Shown: in pieces, positions 55,311 through 64,000 of the stretch
Numbering within the stretch: the stretch's first letter is position 1
How the letters are laid out: every line of letters starts with the position of its first letter
Assembly (NCBI GenBank): GCA_023213315.1
Contig: JAKCPI010001758.1
Location: 1 to 64,000 of the forward strand
Length of the DNA stretch: 64,000 bases
Direction: 5' to 3'
Source of the DNA: Euborellia annulipes
Taxonomy: Eukaryota; Arthropoda; Insecta; Dermaptera; Anisolabididae
Translations under genes and position numbers: made by a program
The notes under the pieces: generated by a model
The model's input: only the letters and a program-made list of their open reading frames with translations
Database searches by the model: none
Told to the model about the DNA's origin: nothing

Positions 55311-55994
55311 TTTTTACTTTCTCTTACCTATGTATATATGTAATATATATATAGAGAGAAAGTATTGGATTCATGTCAAAAATTCGATGTCGAGATTTTG
55401 ATGGATCTTCACGTTTTGAGGTCCCCTGAATCCAAAAAAGTGGTTTTCGCGACATGGTCTGTCTGTGTGTGGGTGGGTGGGTGGGTGTGTGTGTCTGTGT
55501 TCAATTTTAAGCATGAAGGAATTGAGCTACGAGGTTGAAATTTTATATTTAAGTTAAACACCCCCCGGGACCGGAAAAATAAGCTTTTAATCAAAATCGG
55601 CCAAAGAGTACTAGTACTTTACTGATGTACTTTTTCAGTTTTTTTCGATTTTCTCAAAATTTGCTCCAACGATTTTTTTTTTAAATTCAAAAATCAATTA
55701 TTTTTTAGATGCTCTTTAAAATGTATATTCTCATTTTGCGATTGAAATCTTCTGAAGACCACTTTACTCTTGTGTTTCATAGGAAAGATAGGAAAAATGG
55801 TTGCCATGGTAACAAAATATAAATATTTTCCCATACTTATAAATTTTACATCTGAATTCAAATGTACCGTACTGTCGGGAACTAAATATATTTCGACACG
55901 AAAAATCTGGTGTGACAAGCACAGAACACAACTTTCGATTACCGAAGGTAAGAGAAAGTTGTGTGCTGTGCGCCAGTCACACCAGATTTTTTTT
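55311..55994 (+). repeat. Family H copy, complete
   Basis: Both hairpins, GGGT/GT microsatellite, X-box GTTGCCATGGTAAC at 55800-55813. Confidence 0.75.
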
Positions 55995-56350
55995 ATTTCT
56001 GTTTTAATTGTTTCAAAGAAAACATATATATATATCTCTCCCACTTGCAAACATTATCGTCTCTCTCTACTCTTTTTAAATTCCCTTTCCACCTTATCTT
56101 CGCATAGAAACAATGTTAATTTCCTATAGGGATTTGTATGTTAATTTCGATTCAAAAGGGGGTCCCCTTTGGAACTTTTTACGCATTTAAAATTTTTTTT
56201 TCCAATTCTTATGAAATTTTGTATTTATTTACGATTCTATATTGTGTATAAAATGTCCAAATATGAGATTAAAATTTTGAAAAATAACAAAAATAACCAT
56301 AGTTTATTTGAAGCAGTCAACATTTAAAATGCAAGTTTGAAACTAAGGTG

Positions 56351-56473
56351 CTATCGGAAACTAAATATATCTCGACACAAAAAATCTGGTGTGACCAGCA
56401 CAGTGCGCAACTTTCTCTTACCGAAGGGTAAGAGAAAGTTGTGTGCTGTGCGCCAGTCACACCAGATTTTTTT
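56351..56473 (+). repeat. Family H copy, 3' hairpin only
   Basis: Nearly symmetric hairpin ATCTGGTGTGAC...GTCACACCAGAT with short upstream interior. Confidence 0.7.
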
Positions 56474-57332
56474 AATTTATATGAAAAGAACAACAAATTT
56501 AAGAGAGAATTGAAAATGATATCGATCAAAAAATGTATGTCGTTCACGAGAAGATATATAAAATTTAAACATTGTTTATTATGATTCTAATTTAATCTCA
56601 ACGCCTTCCTAATTAAGCAGTAGTGGTATAAATCTACGGGTACCTGCTATTTAATGTTTTAAAAAAATTACCTCTATGATTAATTAACCACCATAATGAA
56701 TATACTATTTTTAATAGAGCTATATAGTAATTAATTCTTGAATAATTCGAATTCAGATCTATTTGCAGATAAAATAGAAAATAAGTTTCTAAGTTCGTCA
56801 TATTTTTTTTTATTATAAGATGTATTACTTATTTTTAAATAAATAATTTCACCAATTTTTCTCTAAAACCCAAGAGAAGTTTAGCAAAAAAAAAAAAAAA
56901 GGAATGAAATGAAAAGCAATTGGAGAAATGACATCTCGGAAGAAGACACGTGACCTGGTAGATGATAAGAAGGATTAAGGTCAGACCAACCACCTTGATG
57001 GGATTAGTATGAGATAATTGATAGTCCTGGGAACGCCTTGGCGCAAACACACACGTGTTGGTGCGGCAAAATGTTGAGATTAATATGACATGATAAATCA
57101 ATTGAGGACACAATCCGTGTAACAAGCAAATACCCTCCTTATTAGTTGTTTTGCTAATATAAATTTACAGCCGACAAAATGTGTGTATATATATGTTCTC
57201 TCAAAGGATTTTTAGTTTAAGTTTAACAACAAACTTTAAGAAATATACTCAAATAAACAAACAGAAGTATTAAGAAAAAAAATCATTTTATTAGTAAAAA
57301 AAAAGAAGTTATTTTTCTTTCTCTTTTTAATG
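56474..57332. other. Unassigned AT-rich sequence
   Basis: GC-richer at 56930-57120, no recognised ORF. Contains CACGTG near 56947. Confidence 0.4.
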
Positions 57333-58186
57333 AAAAAATCTGGTGTGACTGGCGCACAGCACACAACTTTCTCTTACCTTCGGTAATTGAAAGTTGTGTT
57401 CTGTGCTTGTCACACCAGATTTTTCGTGTCGACATATATTTAGTTTCCACCGATATATTAGAATTCAAGATGTAAATTTTTTTTTTTTTTTTTTTTTTAA
57501 ACATTCACACTTTTTTCTCATTCACACTCACACTCACACACACATTCACACAGTCTTTTCGGCAACTTAGGCCATTTAAGACTTTGACGATAACCGTTGT
57601 AATTAATAAATCAATTTGGTGTTCAGGCATTTCTATTTAAGCCATCTGATATCCAAGATGTAAAATTTATAAGTATGGGAAAATATTTATATTTTGTTAC
57701 CAAGGCAACCATTTCTTCTATCCTTCCTATAGAGTACAAGAGTAAAGTGGTCTTCAGAAGATTTCAATGACAAAATGAGAATATACATTTTAAAGAGAAT
57801 CTAAAAAATAGTTGGTTTATGAATTTAAAAAAAAATCGTTGGAGCGAATTTTGAGAAAATCGAAAAAAACTGAAAAAGTGCATCAATAAAGTACTAGTAC
57901 TTTTTGGCCGATTTTGTTCAAAAGCTTATTTTCACGCTCCAGGGGGGGAGGGGGGTGTCTAACTTAAATATAAAATTTCAGCCTCATAGCTCAATTCCTT
58001 CATGCTTAAAATTGAACACACACCCACACACCCACAGACAGACCATGTCGCGAAAACCACTTTTTTGGATTCAGGGGACCTCAAAACGTGTATATCCACT
58101 AAAATCTCGACATCGAATTTTTGACATGAATCCAATACTTTTTCTCTATATATATTAACATATATAGAGGTAAGAGAAAGTAAAAA
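57333..58186 (-). repeat. Family H copy, SINE-interrupted, otherwise complete
   Basis: Both hairpins present; truncated SINE at 57481-57653; X-box with one change (GTTACCAAGGCAAC). Confidence 0.75.
57481..57653 (-). mobile_element. SINE-A copy, 5'-truncated
   Basis: Poly-A tail, GT-rich part and half the body; tRNA head absent. Flanked by CAAGATGTAAA-type duplication, so the 5' truncation happened at insertion. Confidence 0.75.
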
Positions 58187-58198
58187 TATGGTTTAGCT

Positions 58199-58385
58199 AA
58201 GGGGCTCACTTTGTGAGTGGATGGCGACCACGAATTACCCGAACTAGGACTGTCATTTTGTCACTCTTTTTATTCTTCCTCTCCCTTTATCAAGTGTTAG
58301 TCAGTGTTGGATTGTTCCTTTGGTCGCGTCTCTTTAAAATTAAATTTGCCGACCCCTAATAGATATAAGGCCAAGAAAGAAGATA
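58199..58385 (+). repeat. Dispersed repeat R3, copy 3
   Basis: GGATGGCGACCACGAATTAC, then TTTGCCGACCCCTAATAG. Same order as the other R3 copies. Confidence 0.5.
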
Positions 58386-58739
58386 AAAAAGGAATATTTT
58401 ATATTCCAATAGAATCTAGGCTATTTTATTTTTAACCGATTTAAATTTATCCAAAAGGATTTAATTTATAAATGTCTCGTTGCGTTTTCTTTGATGTTCA
58501 TCATTAACTTAAAATACCTTTAATAGCATTTGTATGAGTTCATTACTTCCATTATTTTTAAAACTAATTCAACTCAAGTTTTAAATTTAAGATCTTCCCC
58601 TCACTCAAAGAAGTTTAAGTTTTAATGATGAAATAAACTAAATAAGAATTTTATAAGATCTATTTTATTCATCAGAAAATTAGAACAATTACGATACTGT
58701 TAGAATAAATACTTAGCGAGATAAATGAATGTCAATATA
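58386..58739. other. AT-rich stretch without recognised feature
   Basis: Nothing recognised. Confidence 0.4.
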
Positions 58740-58855
58740 TTACTTTCTCTTAGCCTATATATGAAATATATAGAGAGAGAAAGTATTGCGATCATGTCAA
58801 AAATTCGATGTCCAGATTTTGATGGATATACATGTTTTGAGGTCCCCTGAGTCCA
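58740..58855 (+). repeat. Family H copy, 5' fragment
   Basis: 5' hairpin through GGTCCCCTGAGTCCA, then joined directly to SINE-A body. Confidence 0.7.
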
Positions 58856-58963
58856 TCTGGTATCCAGATGGCTTAAATAAAATCATCGGAATGCCTGGGG
58901 TCCGAACCCGCGACGTTTGGTATATGAGGTTAGCACGCTAACCTCTACACCACGCCCCGTGGC
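58856..58963 (-). mobile_element. SINE-A fragment
   Basis: Body half and complete tRNA-like head, ending CCCCGTGG; tail lost at the junction with family H. Confidence 0.7.
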
Positions 58964-58964
58964 C

Positions 58965-59295
58965 AAGAAAATTATTATTACTACGTATTCCAATCCAGTG
59001 CCTGCTTGAGGATTTGTTTACCTTCATAGAATACACAACTTCAAAGAATACTTGAATGTTTCTCTATACATTTCCTATGGGAGAAATCGTAACTTTAAGA
59101 ATTAATAACTCAAAAAGTTATAGGAATTTTGGGACCCGAGTATTTTTCCGGGACTCTCTATAACGTCCTCTATAAGACTGCAAAATTTCGTTTCAAAATT
59201 CCAATGGGAAGTTGGTCAAACAGAGCGTGACAGACGGACAGAAGGACGGACGGACAGACAGACAGACGGACACTCCGCAATTATTATATATAGAT
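58965..59295 (-). mobile_element. Helitron 5' half
   Basis: Same as the 5' part of the Helitron at 26932-27484 (from AAGAAAATTATTATTACTAC to the TC end), with a few differences. The 3' hairpin end is missing; it is joined directly to a SINE. Confidence 0.75.
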
Positions 59296-59459
59296 AATTG
59301 TGTTAAAGAATAATTAATCTTTTGCCTTTAATTAATTAGCTGGAAGGTCTAGAATGAAATGCAATTTGTCCCTTGTATTCCAATGGGGGAACACTAACGC
59401 CATCTCGTGTCGCCTCGAGGCAATCGTGTTTTAACGGTTTTTCGAGACGCGCACCTTAA
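59296..59459. repeat. Right half of the TTAA-flanked TIR element
   Basis: Matches about 13470-13640 and ends TCGAGACGCGCACCTTAA. The left half is absent; the Helitron's TC end is at the junction. Confidence 0.65.
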
Positions 59460-59462
59460 TAA

Positions 59463-59795
59463 CTAGGGCCGTATTTACGAAGATGCGAACTAGGCACGCG
59501 CCTGAGGCGGCAAAATTTGTGAAAAAACATGCTTATTTACCTATTTTTTTTTCAAATAGAAAAGTATTTGATGTTGAAAAGATATAGGTAATCACAAGTC
59601 CACCAGCGTGTTGGGGTATTTTGAAGGGGAGGGGACAGCAAAAGTGTCCACTGCCTAGAGAAGGCAAATGCCTAAATCCGCACCCGCTAATTTCATTTTG
59701 TTTTTTGTACCAGTTTTTCTATTTTGCCGCCCCCCTGATATCTGCCATCTGGGGCACAAGCCCCCCACTGCCCCCCTCCCCAGATCCGCCCCTGA
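59463..59795. mobile_element. hAT MITE, degenerate
   Basis: Left TAGGGCCGTATTTACG and right CAGATCCGCCCCTG (inverted) are hAT-MITE ends. No matching 8-bp duplication. Internal CTGCCATCTGGGGCACAAGC resembles the MITE at 22828-23010. Confidence 0.65.
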
Positions 59796-60401
59796 ACATA
59801 CAATACAGTTTCATGTATTTTACTTAATATTATAACTAATGAATGAAGTATCCTTTTAGATAGACTTCTACTTTATTTAAAAATTAAAAAAAAAAAAAAC
59901 ACTTAAAATAAAGTTTCCACTCCTTAATAATTTTCAATCCAAAAAAAAAAGAAGACATAATGACATTTTAACATTTCAAAGTAGGGAACGAAGTGAGTCT
60001 TGGCTGTTAGTTAACATTTCCTTATCAGAAAGAAAATCACTCAATTTTGTGAGAATCGTTCAAACTCCCGCCTTTATTACCCCCTTATTGCTCATTCTCT
60101 CGATTAAACCTCTCATTACATTTGTCTCTCTCTCTCTCGTTGGTGAATTTCTCACTCCCATTCTAAAATCGATCCATCTCTTATTGTCTTTTTTAATTTT
60201 ATATTCGACGCATTGATTTTGCCCCGCGGGAGGGGAGGGGGATATCGGAGTTCTACCTCTCTCTCCGATAAAAAATATAGGCAATAGTATAACAATTTTA
60301 AACACTGATAGAAATTTTAAAAAATATTTTATATTCTTTATTCTTAGAGGGAGGATCCAGACTTGTGAAAAATAAAATAAATGTAGCTCTCATTTCATAA
60401 A
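59796..60401. other. Unassigned AT-rich sequence
   Basis: GC-richer at 60060-60260 with no recognised ORF. Confidence 0.4.
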
Positions 60402-60667
60402 CAGTGGCGTCATTTCAACTTTTTCTTGGGAGGGGCTAAATTTTTTCTTGGGGGGGGGGGGAGACAAACATTTTTTTCTTAAAATTTACTTACAAATATG
60501 TACTCAAATTGAGCCAAAAGATATTTAATTTAATTAATTGTTTAATTCTCTACAGTTTATACACTCGTAGATATATTTTTATCTAGAATAATATAAAATT
60601 TTATAAAACTCAGAGCCCTTGGGGGAGGGATGACCCCCCTGCCCCCCCCCCTCAAATGACGCCACTG
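60402..60667. mobile_element. hAT MITE
   Basis: TIRs CAGTGGCGTCATTTCA and complement; flanks TTCATAAA (60394-60401) and TTCTTAAA (60668-60675), one mismatch. Confidence 0.8.
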
Positions 60668-60733
60668 TTCTTAAATATTATAAATATAGAAAATCCGTCA
60701 AATTTATTGTTAGATTTCTTTCAACTTCTTTCT

Positions 60734-60991
60734 TTTTTTTTTTTTTTTTTTTTTTATAAAAACATTCACACTTTTTTCTCATTCACACAGTCTTCTCGGC
60801 AACTTAGGCCATTTAAGACTTTAAACGATATCCGTTAATGAGTATTATACGTATTGGGGTCCAGGCATTTTTATTTAAGTCATTTGGTATCCAAATGCCT
60901 TAAATAAAATTATCGGACTGCCTGGGGTCCGAACCCGCGACGTTCGGTATAGAAGGTAGACACGCTATCAACTACTCCAAGCCCCGTGGGC
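60734..60991 (-). mobile_element. SINE-A copy
   Basis: Complete with head, body, short tail and poly-A. The A-box region reads TTGATAGCGTGTCTACC on the minus strand, a subfamily shared with the split copy at 31382-32027. Confidence 0.8.
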
Positions 60992-61765
60992 TTTTTGAAA
61001 TTTATAAATAAAATAAAATAAAAAACAATTTACAAAAGATTAATATTTAAAAAGTCTTTATTTATTTAAAAGATACTTAATGGCGGCTGTTTGGGCTCAG
61101 GTGGAATCTCTGAGGTCAAAAGCTTCTTACATTAATAATCATCCTTTGAGTTGATATCAAATATAAATAAAAAAATACTCGTCCACACTCGAAAACAATT
61201 AATTTATATTAAGGCCAGAAAATAAATTCCATTAGTTCTAATAGGCTATAGAAGAGGAGTAAAAAAAATATATTTAGAGAAAGAAAACGTTAATAATTTC
61301 AGGAAAATTTGCCAATTACCAGAGTTTTAAAATTAATTGATCTATGAAAAAATATATTAAAATAATATTTTCTAGCAGCATTTTCGACAACTCTTCATTC
61401 ATTTGTTATACAGCTTTCAAAAATATTGAAAATTTAGTGGCAATTGTTCACTGGTAATTTTAATAAATAAGCTAAAATAATACAAAGTCAAGTCAATAGG
61501 AGACACTTATCATTAATTAATTGACTTTAGAATATTAATTTTAATTCCGATATGAGAGTAGCTAAAATATTTGTATATTGGATTTTTAATTAAATAATTA
61601 AACAAATTAGGAATTAAATTAAAACAAATTAGTAAAGTAGTTAATTAAATTATAAACAAAATTACCTTTAGATTCATTAAATAATTTTCAATAATTTTTT
61701 ATGTTAAAAACACCAGACTTCGACAATATAATGATATTTGATTAAACCTTACAATTATCCAGATT
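60992..61765. other. AT-rich stretch; 24-codon micro-ORF
   Basis: An ATG at about 61080 opens MAAVWAQVESLRSKASYINN and stops after 24 codons. It is GC-richer than the flanks but unrecognised. Confidence 0.3.
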
Positions 61766-62199
61766 CAAATGGAGATTTTGATGGATATACACGATTTGAG
61801 GTCTTCAGAGTCCAAAAAAGTGGGTCCCACAAATTGGTCTTTGTGTGTGAGTGTGAGTGTAACGATTTTAGCATGAAGGAATTGAGCTACTGGATTGAAA
61901 TTTTTTATTTAAGTTAGATACCCTCCAGGACACTAAATAAGCTTTTGAACAAAATTGGCCAAAAAGTACTAGTACTTTACTGATGTACTTTTTCAATCTT
62001 TTTCAATTTTCTCAAGATTTGCTCTAAACATTTTGATTAAAATTCAAAAATAAACTATTTTTTATATGCCCTTTAAAAAGTATACCAGGAAACTAAATAT
62101 ATCTCGACACAAAAAATCTGGTGTGACAATCACGGTGCACAACTCTTACCGAAGGGTAAGAGAAAGTTGTGTGCTGTGCGCCATCACACCAGATTTTTC
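61766..62199 (+). repeat. Family H copy, internal deletions
   Basis: Lacks the 5' hairpin and most of the X-box region; 3' hairpin present with a short deletion in one arm. Confidence 0.65.
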
Positions 62200-63047
62200 T
62201 TTGAGGCAGAGATACAGGTCTTTACATTACGTCCGATCTGCCTTAATAGTAATAAGTTTGATTCAATAGTGTAATTTAAATATAACCAACTTATATATTA
62301 TAAAATACTGTAAAAAGATGTGAAATAAATCATAAGGAGCCATTATTCATTTAGGTTCAACTGTCTTTTGAATAAATTCCAATAAATTTTTCAGTATACC
62401 TATATATTCAAACATTTTATCAATAAATTCTATAGCTGTATATAATAGAGGATTTTGATATAGGTTTCAGTTCAATTATTTGTGGAAATCAATTTGCGAT
62501 GGAGGAGAGAGAGTGCGAGAGAGAAATGTCAACTATCCTGACTTGAATAGGAAGTTGGCTGCTTGGTTTGTGCGTGATTATCCTGGAAGCCATGTCAGCG
62601 AATAAGCTATTTGGTATTAGTGTATGGATAAAATGAACTCGAGGAGTGCAATACCATCAAATGACGGATTATCAGCAATTAATATAATTAATCAATCTAT
62701 CTATTCAAATATGGATTTTGGGGAAAAATTTTATAAATATTATTAATATACCGGTATATAATCTACTTAAAGGAGAGCTATGTAAATGTTAACCAGGATT
62801 TAAGGTTATTGTCAATATATAAATTATATAGAAAATAATAAATTTATAAATGCCATTTGTGAAAAATATTAATAAGGGAAGAATCAAAGACTTCATAATA
62901 ATTTCTAAGGTTTCCATTGATATCTCATTATTATATCTTCCTAGGCCTATATATATTTTTTCTTTTTTATATATTACATACTGTATATGTAATATATGAA
63001 GAAAAAGTGTGTGAGTTAGTGACTGTAGATATGATAATACTGGAGTT
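62200..63047. other. AT-rich stretch without recognised feature
   Basis: GC-richer at 62490-62650 without recognisable ORF. Confidence 0.4.
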
Positions 63048-63100
63048 TTGAGGATGCAGCCAATGAGGTTTGAACCAATGAAACTTCAATTCTCAGTTGA

Positions 63101-63135
63101 GACGTTTCTGCGAAATTTTATTTTGCCATCTTCAG
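63101..63135 (-). ncRNA. Hammerhead ribozyme-like core
   Basis: Minus-strand CTGAAGA, stem II starting TGGC, then GAAA and CGTC. The stem II closing pair before GAAA is changed (GCA instead of GCC). Confidence 0.55.
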
Positions 63136-63157
63136 CCATCGAAAATTGCTTAAACAA

Positions 63158-63192
63158 CTGAAGATGACAAAATAAAATTCCGCAGAAACGTC
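63158..63192 (+). ncRNA. Hammerhead ribozyme-like core
   Basis: CTGAAGA, weakened stem II (TGACA...CGCA), GAAA, CGTC. Core residues intact. Confidence 0.5.
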
Positions 63193-63244
63193 TCTACTGG
63201 GAATTGGTGTTTCATTGACTTCCTCGAAACTCCAACATTATAAA

Positions 63245-63730
63245 GAAAAAGTATTGCGTTGAGATGTTAACGCTGAGGAGGTCCCTCATTCCAAAAAAGT
63301 GGGTCCCGCAAAATCGTCTGTGCGTGAACAAAATACCTCAAGAACTAAAAGAGCTACAAGGTTAAAATTTTGTTTTTCAATTAGGTACTCTCTTGAATGA
63401 AATACGAAACTGCTGAATAATAGGCCAAAGAGTACTAGTACTTTATTGACTTATTTGATTTTTATCGATTTTACCAAAATCGGCTCTAATGATTTTGATT
63501 AATATTCATAAATCAATTATTTCTGCTCTTTATCATGGATATTCTTATATTCCCCACTAAATTGTTTGGATCTTCATATATATATTTTTTTAAATAAATT
63601 TTACCTTAAAGAACACACAGTCTTGTTAAATAAATATATCTCTACACAAAAAAAATCTGATATGACAGCACATGGCACAACTTTCGAAAAGATAAGGTTT
63701 ATGCTCTGCGATCAGTCACACCAGATTTTC
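63245..63730 (+). repeat. Family H copy, old and decayed
   Basis: Recognisable GTCCC...CCAAAAAAGTGGGTCCCGC, TACTAGTACTTTATTGA and 3' hairpin fragments, with many changes. Confidence 0.6.
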
Positions 63731-64000
63731 CAACATAGTGTTAGATAATTGGTATTAAATTATTACAAATTAAATTACTTAAGAAAGAATGATTGAAAAC
63801 AACTTTAGCACGCTCAACTTATTGAGTTTCTTTCTTGTTTTAGTAGTAGTACATATTCCAGTAAATCTGAGGGAAATTAAGAGAGGCGGAGTTCTCGAAC
63901 CAGCGAACGAACGATTTGCAGGCAGGGCGTTTGTGGTCTCATTGGGTATTCTAAAAGGGTTGATCCTGCCACACAAAACAACGGATTTACCTTTTATTTG
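63731..64000. other. Unassigned right edge
   Basis: A minus-strand open frame (63779-63976) follows a pyrimidine-rich ...GTGTGGCAG acceptor-like sequence. It is GC-richer than the neighbourhood but not recognised. Confidence 0.3.

Larger units (their letters stand above)
63048..63236. mobile_element. PLE remnant: inverted pseudo-LTR ends with two hammerheads
   Basis: Left end GAGGATGCAGCCAATGAGGT matches the end of the 6104-11276 PLE. The structure is two inverted terminal pieces joined head-to-head with about 22 bases between the cores. All coding sequence is absent. Confidence 0.7.

Noticed and set aside
55694..56129. 118- and 119-codon frames on opposite strands
   Set aside because: Same family-H hairpin; palindromic sequence yields similar peptides on both strands (TAHNFLLPSV / HRTQLSITEG).

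Overview
This looks like a repeat-dominated stretch of an AT-rich animal genome, most likely an arthropod, though the species cannot be fixed from the sequence. The signs are eukaryotic splice-site logic around one recognisable host exon, a Penelope-like element with a C-terminal GIY-YIG domain, tRNA-derived SINEs, hAT and Harbinger-type MITEs, Helitrons, a Ty3 element with an arthropod-style Gag, and an I-type non-LTR fragment. No prokaryotic gene organisation is present.

Host coding content is minimal. The one confident host exon is on the minus strand at 4767-4945. It encodes an alkaline-phosphatase segment holding the Mg-site and phosphate-binding residues and has good splice sites on both sides. 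A possible small terminal exon lies at 4029-4160 on the same strand. No other phosphatase exon was found, so most of the window is probably intron or intergenic DNA swollen by transposons.

Layout. 1-2266: 5' half of a minus-strand Ty3 element (LTR, PBS, gag, a -1 slippery site, protease and reverse transcriptase running off the left edge). 2267-4945: Helitron pieces, a hammerhead-bearing palindromic insertion and the host exon. 6104-11276: a Penelope-like element (PLE) with an intact 819-codon ORF, two pseudo-LTRs, an inverted truncated copy in front and a perfect 12-bp target duplication. 11.9-18.2 kb: a dispersed ~690-bp repeat called here family H, SINEs, a TIR element, an RNase H-bearing non-LTR tail and two adjacent hammerhead palindromes. 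18.2-31 kb: a foldback-like element, more family H, hAT MITEs, SINEs and a complete non-autonomous Helitron. 31-43 kb: nested hAT/SINE insertions, an inverted repeat with a SINE in its loop, a 2.8-kb hAT-framed nest, and ~338-bp tandem repeats framed by 15-bp inverted repeats. 43-64 kb: further family H copies, a Harbinger-like MITE, long near-perfect palindromes, and a last decayed PLE hammerhead pair.

The most interesting thread is a set of 13 hammerhead-ribozyme-like cores (CUGANGA - stem II - GAAA - cGUC). Three belong to the intact PLE composite. Nine lie in or beside short palindromic insertions, several with 13-16 bp target duplications. One is an isolated decayed copy. A second thread is family H (more than 20 copies), which has a hairpin at each end and scatters a near-perfect RFX X-box palindrome. 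The nesting order (SINE in H, hAT in SINE, H in hAT) gives a readable relative chronology.
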